From Bacteroidota bacterium (GTDB taxonomy: Bacteria > Bacteroidota > Bacteroidia > Flavobacteriales_D > Sanyastnellaceae), in assembly GCA_027593035.1 (NCBI GenBank), contig JAQCJQ010000005.1:1-46195 (forward strand): DNA of 46,195 nucleotides, written 5' to 3'. The translations under genes and the position numbers were made by a program. The notes beneath the pieces are model-generated. The model was not told where the DNA came from. It was given only the letters and a program-made list of their open reading frames with translations, and made no database searches. Position 1 is the first letter of the stretch, and every line of letters begins with the position of its first letter. Shown piece after piece: positions 35,906-45,032 of this stretch.

Positions 35906-35961
35906 CAGGGTGCTTTCGGCTCGCGAAAGGATCCCTTTTGTTGCCCTATCAAAGGAGGAGT

Positions 35962-37740
35962 TTACTCTGGACATGGGACGTCGAATTGAGCTAAAAACCA
36001 CAACAAATCTGCCGTATTCACGACGCCATCCTCATTGATATCCGATGGGCAATCACTTACCGGTCCCGCTACACATTGGCCGATCAACGCGTCCCACACC
36101 GTTCCTTCACCACAGCTTAGGCTACCGTCAAAACAACCGAAGTCACAGGTCCCATCATCGGCTGCAGCCTCATCGTTGTAGTTGCACGCTTCAACATAGG
36201 TGCAACCAAAGCAGCCCGCATCCAAACTTGGACAAGGGTTCGGTTCAATGGAAGCTCCTTCGATGAGCACCAAGCTCTGGAAGGACAGGACATCATAATA
36301 TTGATCGACGATACCCGAAGGCCAATGAACGGTCAGTGAATCCAATGTATTCTCCGTTCCTAGACCAAAGGTCTCCCATCGGCTATTCTGTCCCATGTAA
36401 TTTTCACCGCAAAAGGTCATGCGATAGGTCACTTCTCCATTGAAGTATGCTCGGATTTTTGCTCCAATGCCATCCCGATTGCTCTCCACTCCGACCAAAG
36501 ACACCTTGAGCCATTTATTCTGATTGGGAATCCCCTCTAAAACTTGAGCGTACTCGCCAAATCTGTGCGAGACCAAATCAGGAAAACCATCCCCATTGTA
36601 ATCGCCAACGGCCGTTGCAAACGACAACTGATTCGTTTGAAAGATCGCTGCCGTATCCTGAGAAAAGACGCCCTCTACATTCCAATAAAAAGCATTGGGA
36701 ACGTCTGGGTACTGAGCGAACACTTGAGGGTACTGTGAGTAAACACTAAACCCCGTCGCCACATGCAAGTCATCCCACCCGTCATTGTCCGCATCAAACC
36801 AATTGGCCGCCCAGGAGGTCAAATGTAAATCCGTACTGTCCCCCTCTTCCACGACATGCGGTGTAAACGAGCCCCCTGTATTGTTCAATAGAAAATTGCC
36901 TTCGAATAGACCTGCCGTCAGGTACAAATCCAAATCATTGTCGCGGTCATAATCCGCTACCGAAGTTGACATGCAATTGATGGCATAATCCAATCCCCTT
37001 TCATTTGCCACTTCCGTAAATACGCCATCAACCTGCTCGTAGAACCTATTCTCAAAACAGAGGCGGTCTTGAATTAAGTGCAGGTCAAGATTGCCATCCT
37101 CATTGAAGTCGACCCAATGTCCCTGAAAACTGTTATCCACGACCTCTCCCATCGGAGTGTCCAACGTGACATCTTCAAACAGCCCCCCTCCCAAATTGTG
37201 GTAGAGTTCATTGTGAGGGTAATCTTGGCCGAGCACATAATTCGCTACGAACAAATCCAGCAATCCATCCTTGTCGTAGTCACCAAAACTAGCGCCATAG
37301 CTCCGTTGATTTGTCTGTGCGATGCCACATACATCACTGATGTCAACGAGCGTCATTTCGCCGTCATTTCGATACAACCGGTTGGGAGCCAGCCTGTACG
37401 TTACAAATAAGTCTTGATCACCGTCGTTGTCTATGTCCGCCCATAAAATGCCTTTCGCCTCATTCAAATAGGCCGGCATGTTCAAGACCAACTCAGTAAA
37501 GCCCGTTCCGTTTCCTTCAAAGAATTTCAAGACCCCGCCATGATGAGCAAAACTCAAATCATCCAGGCCGTCTCCATTGAAATCCGCCATGCTCATTCCA
37601 GCTCCCCAATTCCCTCCTGTGTGGTCCGTGAAAAGATCCATTTGATTGCTGACATCGTTGAATTGACTCCAACCTGATATGGGCAAAATGAGGGATACAC
37701 CAAGCACGAACCTCATCAAAAAAGACGGAACACGTTTCAT
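35962..37740 (-). CDS. Secreted VCBS/ASPIC-UnbV protein, paralogue 2
   Basis: 592 residues from the ATG at 37740, with a basic head and a signal peptide ending GWSQ; a longer frame upstream is rejected and Met9 is an alternative. Same order as its neighbours: FG-GAP/VCBS loops (DFNGDGLDDL, DIDNDGDQDLFVTY, DYDKDGLLDLFV, DYNGDGFPDLVS), the shared RLAPNR phrase, ASPIC/UnbV (NRDGIGAKIRAYFNG, then ENYMGQNSRWETFGLG), one GCT module and the EF-hand-like tail CPSDINEDGVVNTADLL ending in CPE. Close similarity to paralogues 1 and 3 along the whole length points to tandem duplication. Confidence 0.9.
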   Translation of the reverse strand: MKRVPSFLMRFVLGVSLILPISGWSQFNDVSNQMDLFTDHTGGNWGAGMSMADFNGDGLDDLSFAHHGGVLKFFEGNGTGFTELVLNMPAYLNEAKGILWADIDNDGDQDLFVTYRLAPNRLYRNDGEMTLVDISDVCGIAQTNQRSYGASFGDYDKDGLLDLFVANYVLGQDYPHNELYHNLGGGLFEDVTLDTPMGEVVDNSFQGHWVDFNEDGNLDLHLIQDRLCFENRFYEQVDGVFTEVANERGLDYAINCMSTSVADYDRDNDLDLYLTAGLFEGNFLLNNTGGSFTPHVVEEGDSTDLHLTSWAANWFDADNDGWDDLHVATGFSVYSQYPQVFAQYPDVPNAFYWNVEGVFSQDTAAIFQTNQLSFATAVGDYNGDGFPDLVSHRFGEYAQVLEGIPNQNKWLKVSLVGVESNRDGIGAKIRAYFNGEVTYRMTFCGENYMGQNSRWETFGLGTENTLDSLTVHWPSGIVDQYYDVLSFQSLVLIEGASIEPNPCPSLDAGCFGCTYVEACNYNDEAAADDGTCDFGCFDGSLSCGEGTVWDALIGQCVAGPVSDCPSDINEDGVVNTADLLWFLAQFDVPCPE

Positions 37741-37910
37741 CCAATTCAAGATGAAGTTGACTTCAGAAAGAGCAAAGACATGTAACATACACCGCAATTA
37801 AAACGAATGAGGCCACCCCAAGCGAGGTACTTAAAATAACCTATTCCATTGATAATTCCTAACTTATACAAACAAACAGCCCGCTACCAACAAGCAATCA
37901 CGCGTGAAAT

Positions 37911-39713
37911 TCAATTGGGACAAAGTGTCGCAAAAGACAAAAGCAGCAGCAATAAATCTTCAATATTGACGACGCCGTCCCCATCCACGTCTGAAGGACA
38001 ATTCTCAACACATTGCTGAAGCGAAGCATTCCAAACAGCTCCGTTCGCGCACACATTGTCATTGAACCAACACGAAAAATCACAGGAGCCGTCATCTTCA
38101 GAAGCGTCCGCGTCATAGTTGCATGCAACAGCGTAGGTGCATCCCAAGCAACCATTTGTGCATTGAGCCGCGGTTTCCCCTTCTGTGATTATCAGACTCT
38201 GATTCGCCGCGATATCGTAGTAAACGTCCACAATGCCTGAGGACCATTCTACCTGCATCGAATCAATCTCGGTCTCGACACCTAAACCAAAATGCTCCCA
38301 ACGGCTATTTTGACCGAGGTAATTTTCTCCGCAGTACGTCTCCCGGTAAAACGGAACCCCATCGATCCAAAGCTCCAATTTGGTGCCTACACCGTCACGA
38401 TTGCTCAAGGTGCCTACCGGTCGAATTTTGACCCAACCATTGTCATTGGGTGTGCCGCTCCACACTTTAGCCATTTCACCTATGCTATGAGAAACCAAGT
38501 CTGGAAAACCATCTTGATTCACGTCCCCTGTAGCGGTGGAAAAGCCCAGAGACGAAGTCACATCAAACGTGCCGTCTTCTTCGGTCAACCCACCCATTTC
38601 ATTCATAAACAGCGCATCGTACATATTTGGATACTGAAATAGAACGCTGGGGTAGTCCGTGAAGGCCGCAATACCTGTCGTGACATGCAAATCCTCCCAG
38701 CCATTGCAATCAACATCCATCCAACTTGCAGCCCAACACGTTTCATTCATTACAACGTCCGGGTTGTCATTCAGGGAGTATGCACCCTCACCATTGTTTT
38801 CAAAAAAAACATTTCCTTCAATTCCACCGCTTAAAAAAAGGTCCAAATCTCCGTCCCGATCGAAATCACAGGGACTCGTTGACATGCAATTGATCCCGAC
38901 ATCCAAACCGATCTCACCCGCTATTTCCTGAAAAACCCCTTCACCATTGAAAGTGCCGTTTTTATAAAACAAATTCGGGTAAATCTCGCGGTCCCGAATG
39001 ACGTGCAAGTCCAATGTCCCATCACGGTCATAGTCCATCCATTGTCCTTGGAAACACTGGAGCCAAGCGCCCCCCAAACCCATCTCCGCAGTGACATCTT
39101 CAAACAAGCCTCCGCCTAGGTTTCGATAAAGTTCATTTCCAGGCAGGTCTGACGCGTACGAATAATTTGCTATGAACAAATCAAGTAAACCGTCATTATC
39201 GTAATCTCCATAACAAGCACCAAAACTCCGACGGTTGTCTTGGGCTATGCCACACGACGCACTCACATCAAGCATTGTAAGGTCACCTTGGTTTATATAG
39301 ATTCTATTCGGGGCCAACCGGCAGGTCACTAGCAAATCTTGATCGCCATCGTTATCAATATCTGCCCACAAAATCGCCTTGGACTCTACTGCAGGAAAAT
39401 CAAGCTGAAGATCCAGTTCTTCAAAGATTGCGCCAGTGCCTTCATAAAATCGAAGCAAGCCATTGTGATGGCCAAAACTCAGGTCGTCTTTCCCGTCCCC
39501 ATTGAAGTCAGCAAAACTCAATCCTGACCCCAAGTATCCTCCTGTGTGATCCGTTTGAATCATCAAGGCCTCCGTTACTTCTGCAAACTGCGCCTCACCG
39601 AACAACGGTAAAATGACAGCAACGCAAAACAAGCATGGCTTAAAAAGCCAAGGAGTTCCGCCGTTCCCAATCAAAAGGAAATGAAAGCGTTCAGTAAAAA
39701 CGAAATGCAGCAT
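37911..39713 (-). CDS. Secreted VCBS/ASPIC-UnbV protein, paralogue 3
   Basis: 600 residues from the ATG at 39713. The head is longer than in the paralogues, with the hydrophobic core of the signal at about 25-40 ending GEAQ, so the true start may be an alternative codon further in. Propeller loops include DFNGDGKDDL, DIDNDGDQDLLVTC and DVNQDGFPDLVS. ASPIC/UnbV is seen at NRDGVGTKLELWIDG and in ENYLGQNSRWEHFGLG. The C-terminal GCT module and the tail CPSDVDGDGVVNIEDLL match the other paralogues. It is the first of the three in transcription order, after 280 bases without a gene that hold the terminator of the upstream gene. Confidence 0.88.
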   Translation of the reverse strand: MLHFVFTERFHFLLIGNGGTPWLFKPCLFCVAVILPLFGEAQFAEVTEALMIQTDHTGGYLGSGLSFADFNGDGKDDLSFGHHNGLLRFYEGTGAIFEELDLQLDFPAVESKAILWADIDNDGDQDLLVTCRLAPNRIYINQGDLTMLDVSASCGIAQDNRRSFGACYGDYDNDGLLDLFIANYSYASDLPGNELYRNLGGGLFEDVTAEMGLGGAWLQCFQGQWMDYDRDGTLDLHVIRDREIYPNLFYKNGTFNGEGVFQEIAGEIGLDVGINCMSTSPCDFDRDGDLDLFLSGGIEGNVFFENNGEGAYSLNDNPDVVMNETCWAASWMDVDCNGWEDLHVTTGIAAFTDYPSVLFQYPNMYDALFMNEMGGLTEEDGTFDVTSSLGFSTATGDVNQDGFPDLVSHSIGEMAKVWSGTPNDNGWVKIRPVGTLSNRDGVGTKLELWIDGVPFYRETYCGENYLGQNSRWEHFGLGVETEIDSMQVEWSSGIVDVYYDIAANQSLIITEGETAAQCTNGCLGCTYAVACNYDADASEDDGSCDFSCWFNDNVCANGAVWNASLQQCVENCPSDVDGDGVVNIEDLLLLLLSFATLCPN

Positions 39714-39937
39714 GACGCACAGATAGTCCGTGTCAGCTTCAATTCAGAGGTGACTTAAAAATATAGCTTTAAACCGAAACAACCTAACTCTTGATCACAT
39801 CCGCTTCCGTCAAAAATTCATTTCCATCCCTCCACTCTTCCAGCCAACGCAAATCAACTCCGTTAATGCTGAATAAACTCGGTGCGGACTCTACTCCTCA
39901 ACATCTTCGCACAAAAGCTGAAATAATGCCCATAAAA

Positions 39938-39967
39938 AAAGGGGCCTAGCAAACGCTAGGCCCCTTT
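39938..39967 (-). terminator. Strong Rho-independent terminator of the 1559-residue protein gene
   Basis: The 13-base arms AAAGGGGCCTAGC and GCTAGGCCCCTTT pair perfectly around a 4-base loop. On the minus strand the stem is followed by a run of seven T. It begins 26 bases past the stop at 39994. Confidence 0.93.
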
Positions 39968-39993
39968 CCATAAGGATCGTATCGATCAGAAGC

Positions 39994-42900
39994 TTATTCG
40001 CAAATCGTACCGAATGCACCCAAGAATTGGAGCAAGTCAGCCGTGGTTACAGAACCATCTTCGTTCAAGTCAGCTGGACAAGGATTCGAAAGATCGAATT
40101 CACAAGAACCATCGTCGTTTCCTGCAGTCGCGTCATAGTTCGATGCATCAGCATACGTACAACCAGCGCAATCATCGAACACACATTCTGCAATGTCCAA
40201 GATGTTCGCTGTCTCGTCATAGTTGCAAGCACAAGCGATATCACATCCCTCGATGCAGTTCGCGCCTCCTGTAGAGATGTAAGCAGGGCCATAAAGCTCA
40301 CCACCCGTAATCACTCCACCGAAGACACCGGCGATCGACCATGAAGGCTCAGAGTTGAATATATCATCACCTGTAGTCAAGATATAGCATCCATCATCCA
40401 AGCAATACGTCTCTTGAGCATAGCTACCGGAAAGCAATGATGTTTGAATCACTGTGTTGCCCTCCAAGTCCGTGATGTGGATGTCACAACCTGACCATCC
40501 GTCTCCGAATGAATCGTTCATGGTCACCACTACACAAGAACCGTAGCAGCAAGTTCCATCTTCAATGGTTGCCGTCTCATCATAATCACATGCTGTCTGG
40601 TCTGTACAACCGGCACAAGTTAAGTACTCGCAAGTACCATTCTCATCAGTCGCTTCAGCATCGTAGTTACAAGCGAAGTCGTCCATACAACCACAAGACA
40701 CATCACCCAATCCGAATGGATAAGATTCTGTCACCAAGCTTCCACCGGCACCGCCTTCAGCCAACGTGTTTGTTCCATCGGTTACGCTCCAAGACTGCTC
40801 TTCGCTCCAAAGGAAAGCTCCAGTGAAATCATACGTGTAGCAACCCGGATCCAAACACATCACATCCAAGCCATATTCAGCTCCGCCGTAGTTGTCTTCG
40901 TCAATCATGAACATCGCATCGTCAATCGTACCAGCAATCAGGCTGTTACCATCCACGTCGAATACTTCATAGCCTCCTGCAGAACCGCTGTTGCCACCTG
41001 TCCATCCGTCTCCGAATGCATCGTACATGTTGATGATCAAAGCAATCCCTTCTGGGTTAGCGTCACACGCACATGAAGTGTATTCACAATCGTCAGCATC
41101 AATGTTAGCTTCTGGGTTGTAGTTGCAAGCAACATCAACGAAGCAACCATAAATAGCCTCTTCGCATTCCATTTCAATTTGGAACGAACCACCACCATCA
41201 TAAATACCATCCAAGTCGTATCCGACATAGACGTAGTACGTCATGGCTGGATCTGAAACAAACTGAACAGCTGCGTCATCTTGATCGAAGAAACCACATG
41301 TAGCAAAGCTTCCGTCGCTGATCGCAACTGAGCCGTCTACCTGGTTCACACACGAGAAGTCTCCACAGTCAGCTGTAGCTGAGCTATAGACATGCAATCG
41401 CGTGTCAATCACTGAACCACACGTGTTGATGCTGTGCAATTCGCCTGTACCGGCGAACGTGTACCATACACCTTCATATGCTGGGAACGTCAATTCTGAT
41501 GTTCCGTCTTCAGCAGCCGTACCTGTGCTCGTACCACCAGTACCCGCATATGTTACTCCTGCCAATACTTCGTTTCCGTTGAAATAGATCGTTGCAGTTG
41601 CACCGTTCCATCCATCGCCAAACGAGTCAAAGCCTACGAATGTGAAATCACCTTCAGCCATACCACAAGCCCACTGGCCTGTTGTAGCGGCACCTTCGAA
41701 GACAGTGCCATCAGCATCCGTCAAAGACCATGTGATTTCACCATCCCATGTACCACCTCCTACGATGATATAAGCAGCGTCTTCACCAGCAGCACAAGGA
41801 GCGCAAACAACTTCAGGGAAACCCGTGTTGGTCGCACCACCCATTGAACCTGTAACAACTTCTCCACATGGAAGATCTGCAGCATCAGCACACAAATCAT
41901 TCTCAGGCACTACAGAGTACATGCAAGCACCATCGTCTTGGTTAGCCAAGGCGTCGTAGTTGTCAGCAGCAGCATCTGTGCAACCCAAGAATATACCTTG
42001 AGTCGTGAATTCAAATTCACCACACGTTTCAGCGTTTGTTGTACCTACAGCGAAGTAGTAATCCGTATTTGGCTCCAACGTAATGAAGGACTCAATTGAA
42101 CCAGCACAAACGTCCGTGAAATTGCAACCTACATACGAAGTCAAAGCGTCACAGTCACCTCCAGCCAAGTAAACGGTTAAAGTCAAGTTTCCAGAAGTAA
42201 GGTTCGTTGCGTTAAAGTAGAACGTATCGAAATCTTCACCTGAAACCGCATCCGTGCTGTTAAACGTGAACCAAACTGCATAGTTCGTACCACCGAAGCT
42301 AGGAATAGCCGTTGGTGACGCACAGCAGTTCGTTCCAGTAAACGTTACGTTGTCAATTTGAGGAGTCGCTTCAGCACAGAAATCATTGCTTGGAATCTCA
42401 TCACAAACAGCACATTCTACACTCAACAAGAACTCAGATCCAGAACTGAATGCACTGTACTTCGAAACATAGATGTAGTAGTCTTGACCAGTCGTTGCAA
42501 TGAATGCTACGCTTGACATCAAACCACATGCATCGTCGTTTCCAACGATCAATTCCAATTCACCTTCATCGTTGTACTGGAACACGTGCAATTTCGTGTC
42601 ACTAACAGGATCCGCAAACCCAGAAGTTGAAGTTGGCGTATCACATGTGTTTGCGAAAACCTGCTGATCTGAATCCGAGTTGAATTCATACCATACACCC
42701 GGCGTCGATATTGACGTTCCGAGGAACAGACCCGTCACGCCTTCTTCATCCGATGCGTTGGCCAAGCTGCCGTTAGAAAGTGCTCCACAGTAAACTGCTT
42801 CAGCATCCTCGATGGAGTTGTTGGTTGGAGGACAGATACAAGATCCATCATCAACAGTAACCGAAATGTTGTAGTTGAAACAGTTCGCATCTGTGCAACC

Positions 42901-44673
42901 TTCAAAGTCACATCCACCAGTCAAACCGAAGTCGACAAACCAACCACCGCTAGGGAAGCCAACTGGAGGAGGCAATACGCCATAGTAGTTCGATGCAATC
43001 TGGTCACCATATACTGTACCGAATTGGTCAGTAACGATCATAGCGATTTCATTGTCAGCAGTTCCACCACCGGAGCTCAAAATGTAGCATCCTAAAGGAA
43101 TGCAATGGAAGTCCGTAGCGACATTGTCGACGTACAAATCAGCCTCATCATAGTTTCCTGAAACTGATGTCGCCCCGTCGTAGCTATCGATATAGTAAGA
43201 TGCGCCATTCCAGCCGTCGCCTCCTAGATCGTACATGTCAATGTTCATGACATATGTTCCTGGATCGCAGAAAACACACGAACCTGGGTTCTGCTGTGTT
43301 GCTGTTGGGTCGTAGTTGGCAGCTGAAGTGTCCATACAACCGATACAGCTGTAGTCGCAAGAACCATCGTCCAAGGTTGCGGCCGGGTCATAGTTGCAAG
43401 ACAAGTCGTCTGTGCAACCTGGGAATGCTGGCAAGCAGAAGTCCGTGGATTCGCTTGCACCATATTGAGCACCAGACGCTAGGGTTGTTCCGTTTGCGTC
43501 AGTCACTTCATAACTACCGTTACCATATGAGCAGCAAATACCGTCGCCAAATGAGTCATACATCGTGAACGTATAGCACGTTTCATTGATGCAAAAGTCG
43601 CCACCTACGGAACCTCCGTTAGCAATGGCGTTCCCGGCATCATCGACAAGATCCCAAGATATTTCACCTGGATAGTTGTCTGGAGTGATGGAAATCGTAA
43701 TCGCTTCAAACGCACAAGACTCATCATCAATCTGCGCAGCAGGATCAAAGTTACAAGCCGTTGCATCTGTACAACCTACATACTGGCAAGAACCATCGTC
43801 CTCTGTTGCAAACTGGTCAAAGTTTGACGCCGCAGAATCAACACAACCTGGGAAAGCACAAGCAGCTACCCAGTCAATAGGCGTGTAGCCTGATGCCGCG
43901 CAAGAGCCAGAGCCGTCTGAGTCCATGACGATGTTCACAACACCGGTTGGAGACTCGATAAAGGTGCCAGAGATGTCCTGGTTACCCGCTACAGATGAGA
44001 ATCCTGTTGACCACAAGATGTTGGCCGTAGCCAAGTCCAATCCATCATACACATAGATTTGATCCCAGTAGTCCTCAATTTGACCAGAGTTGATCAACAA
44101 GAAGATGGATTGTCCCGCAGGAGCAACCGCGTAACCATAGGATACAAAGTTTTGGCTATTGCCATAGCAAAAGTTGCCAGCCCAATCGCATGAAGGAAAC
44201 TCGCAAGAGCCATCGTCTTCACCAGCATCTGGATTGTAGTTGATCGCGTCCATGTCCGTGCAACCTGGAATCAATACGACACCAATGCAGAAGTCTGTTG
44301 ATTCAGCTCCACCAAAATCACCGCCTGAAGCGAGGACGTTGCCGTCTACATCAGTCAATGAATATGATCCATAACCATAAGCGCAGCACATGCCATCATT
44401 GTACTGGTCATACATGGTCAATGTGTAACAAGCGTCTACTAAGCACACAACTGCTTCCGCAGTCGTCCCAGAGTAATCACCTTGAGCAGCGGATGCAATG
44501 ACGTTTCCTGCGCCATCGGCAATATCCCAACTGGTTTCACTTGCATAGTTATCGAACACAAGTGACAAAGTCACTTCGTTGGCAGCACACTGCCCATAGG
44601 CCGCGGGTGCTGAGTAAAGATAAAGCGCGAACATCGCTACGATGCCACAACACTTTGTAAACGTGTTAAACAT
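39994..44673 (-). CDS. Giant Cys-rich secreted mosaic protein
   Basis: 1559 residues with a signal peptide ending AYGQ (about residue 28). The body is a mosaic. Twelve short GCT modules (pattern GC-x6-N[YF][DN]-x2-A-x3-DD-x-SC) are spread along it. Six segments contain a [DN]-x-x-[GND]DG[WIM] core such as DSFGDGW, twice with a Cys-Cys pair. A CUB-like stretch lies near 165-265 (DQIYVYDG), and two or three PPC-like beta domains contain VWYEF or VWFTF and YYIYVS. The last GCT module is followed by the EF-hand-like tail CPADLNEDGSVTTADLL. High Cys, Asp and Gly content suggests a disulfide-rich, calcium-binding surface or extracellular protein. No enzyme motif was seen. It has its own terminator and a 359-base upstream gap, so it is likely monocistronic. 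Confidence 0.9.
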   Translation of the reverse strand: MFNTFTKCCGIVAMFALYLYSAPAAYGQCAANEVTLSLVFDNYASETSWDIADGAGNVIASAAQGDYSGTTAEAVVCLVDACYTLTMYDQYNDGMCCAYGYGSYSLTDVDGNVLASGGDFGGAESTDFCIGVVLIPGCTDMDAINYNPDAGEDDGSCEFPSCDWAGNFCYGNSQNFVSYGYAVAPAGQSIFLLINSGQIEDYWDQIYVYDGLDLATANILWSTGFSSVAGNQDISGTFIESPTGVVNIVMDSDGSGSCAASGYTPIDWVAACAFPGCVDSAASNFDQFATEDDGSCQYVGCTDATACNFDPAAQIDDESCAFEAITISITPDNYPGEISWDLVDDAGNAIANGGSVGGDFCINETCYTFTMYDSFGDGICCSYGNGSYEVTDANGTTLASGAQYGASESTDFCLPAFPGCTDDLSCNYDPAATLDDGSCDYSCIGCMDTSAANYDPTATQQNPGSCVFCDPGTYVMNIDMYDLGGDGWNGASYYIDSYDGATSVSGNYDEADLYVDNVATDFHCIPLGCYILSSGGGTADNEIAMIVTDQFGTVYGDQIASNYYGVLPPPVGFPSGGWFVDFGLTGGCDFEGCTDANCFNYNISVTVDDGSCICPPTNNSIEDAEAVYCGALSNGSLANASDEEGVTGLFLGTSISTPGVWYEFNSDSDQQVFANTCDTPTSTSGFADPVSDTKLHVFQYNDEGELELIVGNDDACGLMSSVAFIATTGQDYYIYVSKYSAFSSGSEFLLSVECAVCDEIPSNDFCAEATPQIDNVTFTGTNCCASPTAIPSFGGTNYAVWFTFNSTDAVSGEDFDTFYFNATNLTSGNLTLTVYLAGGDCDALTSYVGCNFTDVCAGSIESFITLEPNTDYYFAVGTTNAETCGEFEFTTQGIFLGCTDAAADNYDALANQDDGACMYSVVPENDLCADAADLPCGEVVTGSMGGATNTGFPEVVCAPCAAGEDAAYIIVGGGTWDGEITWSLTDADGTVFEGAATTGQWACGMAEGDFTFVGFDSFGDGWNGATATIYFNGNEVLAGVTYAGTGGTSTGTAAEDGTSELTFPAYEGVWYTFAGTGELHSINTCGSVIDTRLHVYSSATADCGDFSCVNQVDGSVAISDGSFATCGFFDQDDAAVQFVSDPAMTYYVYVGYDLDGIYDGGGSFQIEMECEEAIYGCFVDVACNYNPEANIDADDCEYTSCACDANPEGIALIINMYDAFGDGWTGGNSGSAGGYEVFDVDGNSLIAGTIDDAMFMIDEDNYGGAEYGLDVMCLDPGCYTYDFTGAFLWSEEQSWSVTDGTNTLAEGGAGGSLVTESYPFGLGDVSCGCMDDFACNYDAEATDENGTCEYLTCAGCTDQTACDYDETATIEDGTCCYGSCVVVTMNDSFGDGWSGCDIHITDLEGNTVIQTSLLSGSYAQETYCLDDGCYILTTGDDIFNSEPSWSIAGVFGGVITGGELYGPAYISTGGANCIEGCDIACACNYDETANILDIAECVFDDCAGCTYADASNYDATAGNDDGSCEFDLSNPCPADLNEDGSVTTADLLQFLGAFGTICE
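40096..44267 (-). repeat. Twelve GCT...DDGSC modules in the giant protein
   Basis: Approximate module positions in DNA are 44197-44267, 43784-43852, 43708-43778, 43345-43420, 43274-43344, 42835-42903, 41922-41989, 41088-41157, 40620-40691, 40541-40613, 40185-40255 and 40096-40171. Each spans about 23 residues with two conserved Cys, an Asn-aromatic pair and an acidic DD/DE before the second Cys. Modules 5, 8, 9 and 11 are degenerate at the acidic pair. The intervening domains differ, so the modules look like spacers between folded domains. Confidence 0.8.
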
Positions 44674-45032
44674 TTGATTTGGTTTTGGTTAGAATTTTTA
44701 GACAATTTGGTGGGCCCAACTTTTCAAGCCACTTAGAACAACTAGGTTTTCACACTGACGTAAATCGATTCCAGATGCCTTCTACACCTCAGTCTCGACT
44801 TGTTTTCATTCGTCGCAATGCATCAAAATTATATTCAGAAGCAAAACGATTCGGGCTAAATGTAGCGCAAGCTTTTAATAAATCCAACAAATCACAACGG
44901 AAAAAAAGCACTTCACCCAATAGCTTCATCGTTAATTTCGAGCAACTCAAGGGGACATCACTCCATTTTAGCGAATGTTTAGAGTTCAGAAACTCAAGCA
45001 AAGTGAGCTGATAATGAACCCTTTAGACATCT
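44674..45032. other. Noncoding gap upstream of the giant gene
   Basis: This 359-base stretch is AT-rich. The open frame it holds on the plus strand (110 codons) has no recognisable domain and I do not accept it. It should contain the promoter of the giant gene and the 3' end of the gene at 45033. No RNA gene is seen. Confidence 0.6.
44824..44831 (-). promoter_or_regulatory. Candidate -7 element for the giant gene
   Basis: The minus strand reads TAATTTTG, matching TAnnTTTG, about 150 bases before the start codon. This would give a long leader. No -33 element is clear. Confidence 0.3.

Larger units (their letters stand above)
34109..39713 (-). repeat. Tandem array of three paralogous genes
   Basis: Three genes of 592-600 codons, same strand, with the same signal-propeller-ASPIC/UnbV-GCT-tail order. 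Shared phrases such as RLAPNR and the GQNSxWExFGLG block show common origin. The spacers are 56 and 170 bases and do not look alike, so duplication is not recent at the DNA level. Confidence 0.85.

Noticed and set aside
35906-36001. Longer N terminus for VCBS paralogue 1
   Set aside because: It overlaps the end of paralogue 2 and would place 32 polar residues before the signal peptide.
40096-44267. CRISPR-like array from regularly recurring motifs
   Set aside because: The repeats are protein-level modules inside one long open frame, with variable DNA and uneven spacing.
34109-44673. Standard T9SS type A or B C-terminal domains
   Set aside because: The endings are short, Cys-bounded EF-hand-like loops and lack the beta-sandwich of about 80 residues and terminal basic motif of known sorting domains.
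44679-45011. 110-codon plus-strand open frame upstream of the giant gene
   Set aside because: AT-rich, no recognisable domain, no start signal, and it covers the region expected to hold the promoter of the giant gene.
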